Shown here one piece after another: positions 45,868 through 53,875 of a stretch of 64,000 nt of DNA. A program made the translations under genes and the position numbers. Below the pieces are notes generated by a model. It had not been told where the DNA came from, did no database searches, and worked only from the letters and a program-made list of their open reading frames with translations. Numbering within the stretch: position 1 is the stretch's first letter; each line of letters starts with the position of its first letter. The DNA is from Pseudobutyrivibrio sp. OR37 (lineage in GTDB: Bacteria; Bacillota; Clostridia; Lachnospirales; Lachnospiraceae): contig NZ_FOQF01000008.1 in NCBI RefSeq assembly GCF_900113655.1, positions 56,823-120,822 of the forward strand. The letters run 5' to 3'.

Positions 45868-45876
45868 TGCTATAAT
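45868..45876 (+). promoter_or_regulatory. Extended -10 promoter of the EAL gene
   Basis: TGCTATAAT is a perfect extended -10 element about 30 bases before the ATG. No good -35 lies upstream, as is usual for extended -10 promoters. Confidence 0.55.
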
Positions 45877-45908
45877 CTATACAAATAATAAAAAATGGGA
45901 TAATTATC

Positions 45909-47816
45909 ATGAATATTTACACTCAAATATGCGGTCTCGTCATCATAGCATTGCTCATAACCTTCTATAAAAAACAACCTACCATGGGTCTCGGGTCGGA
46001 ACGCCGCTTTATAACAACTCTACATGTAATATTTGCATGCGTTATTTTAGATATCATTTCGTGCTATTTAATAATCAACGCTACAAAATACAGCCGTTCT
46101 ATCGTTCTGCTTAGCTGTAAGCTTTATCTTCTAAGCTTGCAGGCAGTATCTTATTCGGCCCTTGCATATACTATCGCTGATATATTCAAGTATTTGGGTA
46201 GTAACTTTGAAAGATTCCTGGGCAGGCTTTATAGATATGGCTTTATATTAGGATTATTCGTAACCCTATATTTACCAGTAGAGTATCACTATGACGGCAT
46301 ATACCTCTATTCTTATGGCCCTGCGGCATTTGCTACATATATACTTGTTGCAATCTATATTGTTTCTGTGGTGGCTTCTACAATCGTCTTAAAGAAGCAT
46401 ATAAAGCAGCAAAAAATAAACGCACTGCTTATATGGATGACCATTTGGGTTTGTTCTGCAGTGATTCAATTTTTCAAGCCACAGCTTTTAATTGTCAGCT
46501 TTGCAGCATGTATTGGCGCCTTAATCATGTATCTTGAAATGGAAAATCCTCAAAGTGCCATTTCAAGAAAAACCGGACATTTTAGTTCAGCCGTTATTCA
46601 TGATTACCTGGATTTTTTATATCAATCTAAAAAGAATTTTTCTGTAATGATGATTTCCTTTAGAACTATGGGAGATGCATCTACTGAAAATAAAATACTC
46701 AGAAAAACAATAACTACACTTTCTGAATTCTTATTCAATATTGAAGTCGCAAAGGTATTTGATACTGCTGAAGGCTATTTTTTACTGGTATTTGAAAACA
46801 ACGATTTCATGGAGAGCACTAAATTTAAGATTGCCACTTATTTCCAATCAGTTGAGGACAATCCGGATATTGCCTACGCGTACACCCTATTGCATCCGGT
46901 TTACACAGTAGTTCCAGACAGCAGTATTGCCTATAATGCAGATGAACTGATGATGCTATTATCAAATTTCGTTCCAAATAATTACGAAAATCTGGTTAAG
47001 GACGAAATTATTATTGATAAGAATACAATGGCTGAGCTTCGCAACAAGAAGCTTGTGGAGAAAATGGTTATCGAGGCTATGGAGGATAATCGTATAGAAG
47101 TCCATTATCAGCCTATATATAATGTTTCAACTTGTACCTACACCGGTGCGGAAGCTCTTGTTCGTATCAGACTTCAGGATGGAACACTTGTATATCCAAA
47201 TGATTTCATTCCAATCGTTGAAGAGACTGGCCGTATCGTGCCTCTATCTGACAACATTTATAGAAATGTTCTAACCTTTATGAAGTCTTACAGAGTTGAA
47301 AAGCTTGGAATAGAAAAGGTAGAGCTTAATCTATCTGTCAAACAAGGTGAAAGCCCTGTATTTGTATCTAGAATGTTAGAGCTACTTGAGAAAAACGAGC
47401 TAAATCCATCGCTCTTAAATTTCGAAATAACTGAAACCAGTTCCCTTCAAAGTAAGGAGAACCTCCTGGTTAATATGGAGAAATTAAAGGCTCATGGCAT
47501 TTCCTTCTCATTAGATGATTTTGGTGCTGGATCTTCAAACCTGAACTACATCATTGATATGCCAGTTGAAATCGTAAAGCTAGACATGCATTTGACTGAA
47601 GAATATTTCACCAATCCAAAGGCTCGCGCCATTGTTAAAACTGTTGTTGAAATGTCACATTCAATGGGACTTAGAATTATATCAGAGGGTATAGAAACTG
47701 AAGAACAGATGAAGGAAATGAAATCTCTCGGTGTTGATTACCTTCAGGGCTACTATTTTTCTTACCCATTGCCTGAGCACGAATTTTTAAAATTCTTACA
47801 AATGAACAACTTATAA
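45909..47816 (+). CDS. Membrane-bound EAL-domain c-di-GMP phosphodiesterase
   Basis: The 635-residue protein has about six to seven N-terminal membrane segments (1-208), a degenerate GGDEF-like region (about 215-355, no GGDEF motif) and a C-terminal EAL domain. The catalytic set is complete: E415-A-L, NLS, FEITE, DDFGAG, VKLDM, SEGIETEEQ and QGYYF. It should hydrolyse c-di-GMP in response to a membrane or extracellular cue. The ribosome-binding site is weak. A flavin reductase gene follows within 20 bases, and ilvE is divergent. Confidence 0.93.
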   Translation: MNIYTQICGLVIIALLITFYKKQPTMGLGSERRFITTLHVIFACVILDIISCYLIINATKYSRSIVLLSCKLYLLSLQAVSYSALAYTIADIFKYLGSNFERFLGRLYRYGFILGLFVTLYLPVEYHYDGIYLYSYGPAAFATYILVAIYIVSVVASTIVLKKHIKQQKINALLIWMTIWVCSAVIQFFKPQLLIVSFAACIGALIMYLEMENPQSAISRKTGHFSSAVIHDYLDFLYQSKKNFSVMMISFRTMGDASTENKILRKTITTLSEFLFNIEVAKVFDTAEGYFLLVFENNDFMESTKFKIATYFQSVEDNPDIAYAYTLLHPVYTVVPDSSIAYNADELMMLLSNFVPNNYENLVKDEIIIDKNTMAELRNKKLVEKMVIEAMEDNRIEVHYQPIYNVSTCTYTGAEALVRIRLQDGTLVYPNDFIPIVEETGRIVPLSDNIYRNVLTFMKSYRVEKLGIEKVELNLSVKQGESPVFVSRMLELLEKNELNPSLLNFEITETSSLQSKENLLVNMEKLKAHGISFSLDDFGAGSSNLNYIIDMPVEIVKLDMHLTEEYFTNPKARAIVKTVVEMSHSMGLRIISEGIETEEQMKEMKSLGVDYLQGYYFSYPLPEHEFLKFLQMNNL

Positions 47817-47835
47817 TTAGAAAGTGAGGAATAAT

Positions 47836-48360
47836 ATGCATACCTTTCAACCTTATCCAATTGATATGCTAGAGTGGAATCCTATCCAAAAAGTGGCAGA
47901 TGAAGGCATTGCCATTGTTGCTGAAGCAGATGGCGTAGTAAATGCAATGTCTTCACACAATGGTGGCGTTGGTCATATGTGGGGAAAGAATGTGGTGTAT
48001 GGATTTTTGCGAAACACCCGCTACACCAAAGAACTACTTGATAGAAGCGAATATTTTTCCGCTTGCTTTTTTGATATGAATGACAAAAACAATGTTCAGC
48101 TTATGAAGGTACTTGATCAGCTAAGCGGTCGTAACGAAGATAAGCTAAAGCTATGTCATGTTAACATTGAGCATGCACTTAATGCACCTTATATCGATGA
48201 GGCTAATTTCATTATCCTTTGCAGAAAGATTGCTGCTGTTCCTATGACTGAAAATACTATACTGGATGAAAAGATTCTAACTGAAAATTATACAGCAAAG
48301 CATTTGGATGATTTCCATACGATGTATATTGGAGAGATTTTAGATATTAGGGCAAGATAA
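47836..48360 (+). CDS. Flavin reductase-like (flavoredoxin) protein
   Basis: The 174-residue protein shows the FMN-binding split-barrel pattern: WNPIQKVADEGIAIVAEADG, NAMSSHNGGVGHMWGKNVV and NTRYTKELLDRSEYFSACFF. It likely binds FMN and acts as a small reductase or electron carrier; the partner is unknown. The ATG at 47836 follows GTGAGGA; the GTG at 47824 is inside the ribosome-binding site. It is co-oriented with and close to the EAL gene, and ends 6 bases before a palindromic repeat pair. Confidence 0.85.
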   Translation: MHTFQPYPIDMLEWNPIQKVADEGIAIVAEADGVVNAMSSHNGGVGHMWGKNVVYGFLRNTRYTKELLDRSEYFSACFFDMNDKNNVQLMKVLDQLSGRNEDKLKLCHVNIEHALNAPYIDEANFIILCRKIAAVPMTENTILDEKILTENYTAKHLDDFHTMYIGEILDIRAR

Positions 48361-48361
48361 T

Positions 48362-48413
48362 AAAAAGGCTTCCCCCTCTGGGGGAAGCTGTCACCGCAGG
48401 TGACTGATGAGGG
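48362..48413 (-). repeat. Two-hairpin palindromic repeat, unit E1, terminator of the ech operon
   Basis: The minus strand reads CCCTCATCAG, TCACC-TGC-GGTGA, GCTTCCCCC/GGGGGAAGC and then CTTTTTA. The U run points away from the ech operon, so this unit has terminator form for ech transcription. Confidence 0.85.
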
Positions 48414-48429
48414 CTATATATTAAATGCG

Positions 48430-48486
48430 ACCCTCATCCGTCTGCTGCGCAGACACCTTCCCCCAAAGGGGGAAGGCTATTTTTTT
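48430..48486 (+). repeat. Two-hairpin palindromic repeat, unit E2, terminator of the EAL-flavin reductase transcript
   Basis: The plus strand reads CCCTCATCCG, TCTGC-TGC-GCAGA, CCTTCCCCC/GGGGGAAGG and a U-rich tail ending at the ech stop codon. It is inverted relative to E1, so the pair can terminate convergent transcripts from both sides. Confidence 0.85.
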
Positions 48487-48904
48487 ATGCCTGTGGCTGT
48501 GCAGGTGCAGCAGCATTTGCTGCAGGTGCTGCAGCTGGCTTAGCAGCTGGCTTTGGTGGTTCGTAAGGAACTTCTACTGAGTAAGTAAACTTCTCAGGGC
48601 CTGGCTCCTGATAACCTGGTGTGATAGATAAGCACTTCTTTGGGCACTTCTCTACACAGTAACCACACTGAATGCAGTCGAAGCGGTTGATAGTCCATGT
48701 CTTACCTGCTCTATCAACTTTGATTGCCCCTGGAGGGCAGCTACGCATGCACATTCCGCAAAGGATGCACTGGTCTTTATTAATATCTACATGACCTCTT
48801 GTACGCTCTGGGTACTCCTTTGGTACGAAAGGATACTGAGTTGTAGCTGGCTCAGAAAAGAGGTTCTTTAAAACTTGTTTAGTAAATGGTAAAAATTGTC
48901 CCAT
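48485..48904 (-). CDS. echF: Ech hydrogenase subunit EchF, 2[4Fe-4S] ferredoxin
   Basis: The 139-residue iron-sulfur subunit has two complete [4Fe-4S] motifs, CILCGMCMRSCP and CIQCGYCVEKCP. It carries electrons from soluble ferredoxin towards the EchC/EchE core. The C-terminus is extended by a Pro/Ala-rich tail of about 25 residues (KPAAKPAAAPAANAAAP), which is unusual for a ferredoxin subunit and may be a flexible linker. It is the last gene of the ech operon. Confidence 0.93.
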   Translation of the reverse strand: MGQFLPFTKQVLKNLFSEPATTQYPFVPKEYPERTRGHVDINKDQCILCGMCMRSCPPGAIKVDRAGKTWTINRFDCIQCGYCVEKCPKKCLSITPGYQEPGPEKFTYSVEVPYEPPKPAAKPAAAPAANAAAPAQPQA

Positions 48905-48913
48905 ATTATCCTC

Positions 48914-49993
48914 CTATCTTTCTGTACAACTAATACAAGGGTCAATAGTAAGTACGAGAAGTGGCACGTCACCGTACTGGCATCCCTGAAGTGTCTGTGT
49001 AAGTGCAGGGATGTTTGCGAATGTAGGTGTGCGGACTCTGAAGCGGTCTAAGAACTTAGTGCCGTTAGCACGTACGTGATAGAAAGCCTCACCTCTTGGC
49101 TGCTCAACGCGGATGATTGACTCACCGTTTGGCATACCAGTAACCTTTGTATTGATTTCTGTATCAGGAATCTTTGCTACAGCCTGTCTGATGATATCGA
49201 TTGACTGGAAGATTTCTCCAATACGAACCTCACAACGAGCGTATGAATCGCAGTTGTTAGATGTAATTACATCAAAGTCGATATCGTTGTATGCTGCATA
49301 TCCATTCTTTCTCATATCTACGCTGATACCAGATGCTCTCATCATTGGACCTACTGCTCCACGACGGATTGCATCCTCACCTGTAAGGATACCAACGCCT
49401 ACAAGACGGCTCTTAACTGTGTAATCGTTAAGGAAGATGCTTGTTGTCTCACGGATTTCCTTTTCCATATCATCAAGCTTCTTAACGAATTCCTTAAGCA
49501 TATCGTTAGGCATATCCTTAAGAACACCACCGATTGTGTTTACAGAGAAAATAACACGTCCACCTGTTGATGCTTCGAACATATCAAGGATGTTCTCACG
49601 AAGTCTCCACGAATGCATGAAGAGTGACTCGAATCCAAATCCATCAGCAAGAAGACCAAGCCATAATAAGTGGCTATGGAGACGGCTCATCTCGCACCAG
49701 ATTGTACGAAGATAATCTGCACGACGAGGAACCTCTACGTTCATGATATCCTCAAGTGCCATACAGTATCCCATACCATGCATGTATGAGCAGATACCGC
49801 AGATACGCTCTGCAACGTATACCATCTCGTTGAAATCCTTTTTGCTTGTAAGGCTCTCAAGACCTCTATGAATAAATCCAATAGAAGGAATAGCAGCTAA
49901 AACCTTCTCGTCCTCCAAAACTAAATCAAGATGAATAGGCTCTGGAAGAACAGGATGCTGTGGGCCGTAAGGTACGATACTTCTCTTTCCCAT
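48914..49993 (-). CDS. echE: Ech hydrogenase NiFe large subunit EchE
   Basis: The 359-residue catalytic subunit has both nickel-binding cysteine pairs: C65/C68 in ERICGICSYMHG and C353/C356 in DPCISCTER at the very C-terminus. All four ligands are kept, which separates it from the complex I homologue NuoD. It stops right after the last motif, so it needs no C-terminal protease maturation, as in other Ech enzymes. It reduces protons to H2 or the reverse. The ATG at 49993 follows AAGGAGG; it starts 1 base after the echD stop. Confidence 0.96.
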   Translation of the reverse strand: MGKRSIVPYGPQHPVLPEPIHLDLVLEDEKVLAAIPSIGFIHRGLESLTSKKDFNEMVYVAERICGICSYMHGMGYCMALEDIMNVEVPRRADYLRTIWCEMSRLHSHLLWLGLLADGFGFESLFMHSWRLRENILDMFEASTGGRVIFSVNTIGGVLKDMPNDMLKEFVKKLDDMEKEIRETTSIFLNDYTVKSRLVGVGILTGEDAIRRGAVGPMMRASGISVDMRKNGYAAYNDIDFDVITSNNCDSYARCEVRIGEIFQSIDIIRQAVAKIPDTEINTKVTGMPNGESIIRVEQPRGEAFYHVRANGTKFLDRFRVRTPTFANIPALTQTLQGCQYGDVPLLVLTIDPCISCTER

Positions 49994-49994
49994 G

Positions 49995-50357
49995 CTACTT
50001 GTCCTCCTTTTCAATGAATGGTGTCTCTACATCGATACGATAAAGCTTATCGTGAAGATCAACCTTAATATTTTCTACATTAAGTCCCCAAAGCTCGTGC
50101 ATCTCGTTCTCATAGTAGATAGCTGACTTGTATACACGAGAGATTGATGGAACATCCTCGTCCTTCTCAACGATAAGACGATAGTTAGCAAAATCATATC
50201 CATTAGCAAATGAATATGTTACTTCATAGTGATTTTCTGCCTTTGGGAAAGAGCAGCAAATCTGGCAAAGTCTCCAAAGAGCATTCTTCTTCTCCATGAT
50301 GACCTGGAGGAGCTCTGCCTTATCAATTAAATACATATCCTTTTTAATTTCCTGCAT
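49995..50357 (-). CDS. echD: Ech hydrogenase subunit EchD (NuoC-like)
   Basis: The 120-residue soluble subunit matches the 30-kDa complex I family in shape: a short alpha/beta domain with YENEMHELWGLNVENIKVD, the conserved C-terminal region of NuoC-like proteins. It has no cofactor motif and is structural, bridging the large subunit. Position between echC and echE and length are as expected. Confidence 0.9.
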   Translation of the reverse strand: MQEIKKDMYLIDKAELLQVIMEKKNALWRLCQICCSFPKAENHYEVTYSFANGYDFANYRLIVEKDEDVPSISRVYKSAIYYENEMHELWGLNVENIKVDLHDKLYRIDVETPFIEKEDK

Positions 50358-50369
50358 AATATCCTCCTA

Positions 50370-50813
50370 CTAATTAGCTTTCTCAGAAGCCTTAAGTGCT
50401 GCTGCCTTTTCCTGGAAAAGTGCTACACCCTTAACAACACCATCGATGATTGACTCTGGACGAGCTGCACATCCTGGAACATAAATATCAACAGGGATTA
50501 CTGTGTCTGCTCCGCCCTTGATGTTGTAGCATTCCTTGAAAATACCACCTGTACATGCACATGTACCTACGGCGATAACTACCTTTGGCTGTGGCATCTG
50601 CTCGTAAATCTGCTTAACAACAGCTTCGTTCTGAGAGTTGATACCACCAGTAATAAGGAAAATATCAGCATGCATTGGGTTACCTGTGTTGATAACGCCG
50701 AAACGCTCTACATCATAAACAGGTGTTGTACATGCTAAAACTTCAATATCACATCCATTACAGCTACTTCCATCATAGTGGAGTAGCCAAGGTGATTTAT
50801 GTATTGTACTCAT
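50370..50813 (-). CDS. echC: Ech hydrogenase small subunit EchC (NuoB-like)
   Basis: The 147-residue small subunit carries the proximal [4Fe-4S] ligands C18 and C21 (SSCNGCDIE), C85 (GTCACTGG) and C115 (VPGCAARPE). It passes electrons from EchF to the NiFe site. It lacks the long signal peptide of uptake hydrogenase small subunits, fitting a cytoplasm-facing enzyme. The C-terminus ends in an Ala/Lys-rich helix. Confidence 0.95.
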   Translation of the reverse strand: MSTIHKSPWLLHYDGSSCNGCDIEVLACTTPVYDVERFGVINTGNPMHADIFLITGGINSQNEAVVKQIYEQMPQPKVVIAVGTCACTGGIFKECYNIKGGADTVIPVDIYVPGCAARPESIIDGVVKGVALFQEKAAALKASEKAN

Positions 50814-50843
50814 TTTAATTCCTCCTAATTATATACTCACCCA

Positions 50844-51716
50844 TTAACCACGAATAATCTCTAATAATAAGAGGTTCATTCCGGCTGCAACAATTGTAAC
50901 GCCCCAAGCAAGCTTAAGCATAAGCTGCCATTTAACTCTTGCTGATGTGTTGTCGATGAGGATTTCAAGGAACCATACAACAAGGATAGCGATAATTGCG
51001 CCAACAATAGATACTGGGTTGCTGTTAAGGAAGAACAATCCAACTATACCAAGAAGTATTGCATTCTCGTACCACTCAGCAAGTGTAACCATTCCGTATT
51101 CCTTACCTACCATCTCAGATGTAACACCCTTGATAACTTCCTGGTGTGCATGATGTGATGTAGCAATATCGAATGGTGACTTTCTGAATTTGATTGTAAG
51201 GATAAATACAAAGCCTACAAAGAATCCAGGAAGAAATGCGATTGGCGAAATAGAAGTCTTAACGATTTCATTTACATTAAATGTACCAATAGCAAGATAA
51301 AAACCAACTGCAACTAAAAGCTCCATTGGCTCACATGACATAATCTGAACAAGCTCTCTGTGAGTACCCTGTGCAGAGTATGGTGAGTGAGTTGATGTTG
51401 AAGCAAGGATTAAGAACATAGCTGCTGTAGAAAGTGAAAATACTACAAGCAAAATGTCAAATCCGCCGAAGAAAAGGACACCTGACAAAACGATGAATAC
51501 TAAGTATGAACGAATCATAAATAGCTGAGCCTTGTTAGCTGTTAAAAATTCCTTTTCGAATAACTTCTTTAAATCGAAGAATGGCTGAAGTACTGATGGT
51601 CCACGTCTGCCCTGCATACGTGCAGAAATCTTTCTATCAAAGCCATCTAATAATCCGATAACGAAAGGTGCGAGGAGCACATAAAGTACTGCGCTTATAA
51701 TACGTTCTGTAACCAT
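50844..51716 (-). CDS. echB: Ech hydrogenase membrane subunit EchB (NuoH/ND1-like)
   Basis: The 290-residue membrane protein has about eight hydrophobic segments. The cytoplasmic loops contain the ND1-type motifs DRKISARMQGRRGPSVLQPF and FRKSPFDIATSHHAHQEVI. It couples the hydrogenase module to the ion-translocating subunit. Its ATG shares one base with the echA stop, implying coupled translation. Confidence 0.95.
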   Translation of the reverse strand: MVTERIISAVLYVLLAPFVIGLLDGFDRKISARMQGRRGPSVLQPFFDLKKLFEKEFLTANKAQLFMIRSYLVFIVLSGVLFFGGFDILLVVFSLSTAAMFLILASTSTHSPYSAQGTHRELVQIMSCEPMELLVAVGFYLAIGTFNVNEIVKTSISPIAFLPGFFVGFVFILTIKFRKSPFDIATSHHAHQEVIKGVTSEMVGKEYGMVTLAEWYENAILLGIVGLFFLNSNPVSIVGAIIAILVVWFLEILIDNTSARVKWQLMLKLAWGVTIVAAGMNLLLLEIIRG

Positions 51717-53665
51717 TAGAATGCACCTCCTATTACGATAATCATGTAAACAATAATAATAACTGTTGATACCATGATTGCTGGTGTGAATAACTTCTTC
51801 TCACCCATGATGTCTTCCATGTAGAAGTTAGAGATGTGCATCTCCTTAGGGTCACCTGTTGAAGAAACAAAGTTGAAGTTGTCTCCGCAGTTAGCACCAC
51901 CCATGTATGTGATAACCTGCTTTGCCTTTGTGTTCTTTGTTAATACATAGTTGATTGCTGGAATAACAAAAACACCAACAAGTAATACAATCATGATAAT
52001 AATATTCTGGTATGAAATAACCTGTACATCTGTACCGAACATCTCGTTAGACATTGGCTTAAGCACATGTGATGAAAGCCATGGGAATCCAAGGATAAGG
52101 GCAACCATCATAATTGCGTGGAAGAACATTGAGATGTACTCGTTCTTCTTTGTAAGGTCTCTTGACTTTTCCTTTCCAGAAGCGCCAAGAATCTTTGATA
52201 ACCACTTTGTCCAGTAGAACATTGTTGTAGCTGAACCGAAGCAGATGAAAAGTACCATAAGTGTTGATACATATACTGATGTTGTATCGATGAATGCCTT
52301 AAGAGCTGCCCACTTAGAAATAAGCATACCAAATGGTGCAAGGAACATTCCTGCGATACCAATCATAAGTACAACTGCAAGCTTAGGGAAGAGTGAAATC
52401 AATCCCTGCATGTCTTCTACGTCACGGCTACCTGTTGTGTTTTCGATAGCACCAACGCACTGGAAGAGCATTGACTTTGAAACAGCATGGAAAATTACAA
52501 GGAATACTGCTGCCCAGATTGTCTCTTCGTAACCACAGCCTGTACATGCAACGATAAGACCAAGGTTAGAGATTGTAGAGTAAGCAAGTACCTTCTTTCC
52601 ATCTGATACTGAAATAGCAAGGCAAGATGCTGCAAGGAATGTGAAGCCACCAACAAGGGCAACCATGTTTCCTACGTAATTGTCAGCCATTGCTACTGAA
52701 ATACGAATAAGAAGATATACACCAGCCTTAACCATTGTTGCACTGTGAAGAAGTGCAGATGAAGGTGTAGGTGCAACCATGGCTCCAAGTAACCATCCTG
52801 AGAATGGGAACTGAGCTGACTTTGTAAGTGCTGCAAAAGCAAGGCAAGCGATTGGAACTAAGCATAATGTAGTTGAAATGCCCATGTACTTGCTAAGGAT
52901 TGCAATCTTAATCATGTCGTAAAGATTTACGTTCTGGTATAATAACACACCAATTGCAATTGCTGCTGCGATTCCGCAACCACCAAGAAGGTTCATCCAT
53001 AAAGCTTTGAACGAATTGTTGATTGCTTCGTCTGTGCGAGTGTATCCAATAAGCAAGAATGATGTAACTGATGTGATTTCCCAGAAGAAATACAACCAGA
53101 TAAGGCTCTGTGAAAATACAAGGCCGAACATTGCTCCGAAGAATACGAAAATCATTGCAAGGAAGAAGCTACGTCTGTCTGTAAGCTCCTTGTGGTGATG
53201 AATGTGATAACCATGCATGTAACCTACTGCATAAATACCAATCAAAGAACCAACCACACCGATGATAAGAATCATTACGAATGTGAGCCAGTCAAAGTGA
53301 AGGGCTGGAAGCTCTTTTACCTTTGGTCCAAAAAGCTCGAGTGCTGCTACAAGTACTGTCTGTACGATAGCGAGCAGTGAAATAACCCCCTTCTTGTACT
53401 TGAATGAAAGATATGTGATTAAACACATTAAGAAGATATCGCCAACTAAGATAACATGATCAAATGCCTCTTTGTATGGCAAATCGAAATCCATGGCCTG
53501 GCCTCCTGCCAAGTACCACTTAACAGCTGTAAAAACCGAAAGTGCAATAACGATTCCACAACCTAGATAGACGAAAAATGCTCTGCACTTAGAATTGTGA
53601 ATAACTGCAGGCAAAATCGCCCAGAGAAATGGTAAACAGATTAAAGCTGTTACTAACATTTCCAT
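51716..53665 (-). CDS. echA: Ech hydrogenase ion-translocating subunit EchA (NuoL-like)
   Basis: The 649-residue membrane protein has some 15-16 hydrophobic segments and the NuoL/Mrp antiporter core: SLIWLYFFWEITSVTSFLLIG carries the conserved glutamate and FAALTKSAQFPFSGWLLGAM the conserved lysine, followed by LLHSATMVKAGVYL. It translocates H+ or Na+ as electrons pass from ferredoxin to protons. The ATG at 53665 has GGAGG eight bases upstream; the ATG at 53671 is too close to it. It is the first gene of the operon. Confidence 0.95.
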   Translation of the reverse strand: MEMLVTALICLPFLWAILPAVIHNSKCRAFFVYLGCGIVIALSVFTAVKWYLAGGQAMDFDLPYKEAFDHVILVGDIFLMCLITYLSFKYKKGVISLLAIVQTVLVAALELFGPKVKELPALHFDWLTFVMILIIGVVGSLIGIYAVGYMHGYHIHHHKELTDRRSFFLAMIFVFFGAMFGLVFSQSLIWLYFFWEITSVTSFLLIGYTRTDEAINNSFKALWMNLLGGCGIAAAIAIGVLLYQNVNLYDMIKIAILSKYMGISTTLCLVPIACLAFAALTKSAQFPFSGWLLGAMVAPTPSSALLHSATMVKAGVYLLIRISVAMADNYVGNMVALVGGFTFLAASCLAISVSDGKKVLAYSTISNLGLIVACTGCGYEETIWAAVFLVIFHAVSKSMLFQCVGAIENTTGSRDVEDMQGLISLFPKLAVVLMIGIAGMFLAPFGMLISKWAALKAFIDTTSVYVSTLMVLFICFGSATTMFYWTKWLSKILGASGKEKSRDLTKKNEYISMFFHAIMMVALILGFPWLSSHVLKPMSNEMFGTDVQVISYQNIIIMIVLLVGVFVIPAINYVLTKNTKAKQVITYMGGANCGDNFNFVSSTGDPKEMHISNFYMEDIMGEKKLFTPAIMVSTVIIIVYMIIVIGGAF

Positions 53666-53757
53666 TGTCATTTCCTCCTTTTACTTTAGCTCTTTTAAAT
53701 ATATATTAAATTCCCGCTGGGAAATTAGAGCCAATTGTTCATTATTTCACAAACTAT

Positions 53758-53766
53758 ACTATACCA
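53758..53766 (-). promoter_or_regulatory. Extended -10 promoter of the ech operon
   Basis: TGGTATAGT on the minus strand is an extended -10 element about 90 bases before echA; the -35 region is weak. An imperfect dyad (AATTCCC-GCT-GGGAAATT, about 53709-53726) lies in the leader and could be regulatory. Confidence 0.5.
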
Positions 53767-53832
53767 CAAATTTATCCTCTATGATTAGCTTTTGTACGAT
53801 TTTTCTCAGTTTTTTATTTTCGTTTTTTACAT

Positions 53833-53866
53833 AAAAAAACCAGCACGTTATTTCTAACATGCTGGC
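53833..53866 (-). terminator. Intrinsic terminator after the HD-GYP gene
   Basis: CCAGCATGTTAG and TAACGTGCTGG pair with one mismatch, followed by seven U on the minus strand, about 10 bases after the stop. Confidence 0.88.
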
Positions 53867-53875
53867 TATAAATTC

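Noticed and set aside
45700..45908. T-box or leader-peptide attenuator in front of ilvE
   Set aside because: The promoter leaves a leader of only about 30 bases, too short for either.
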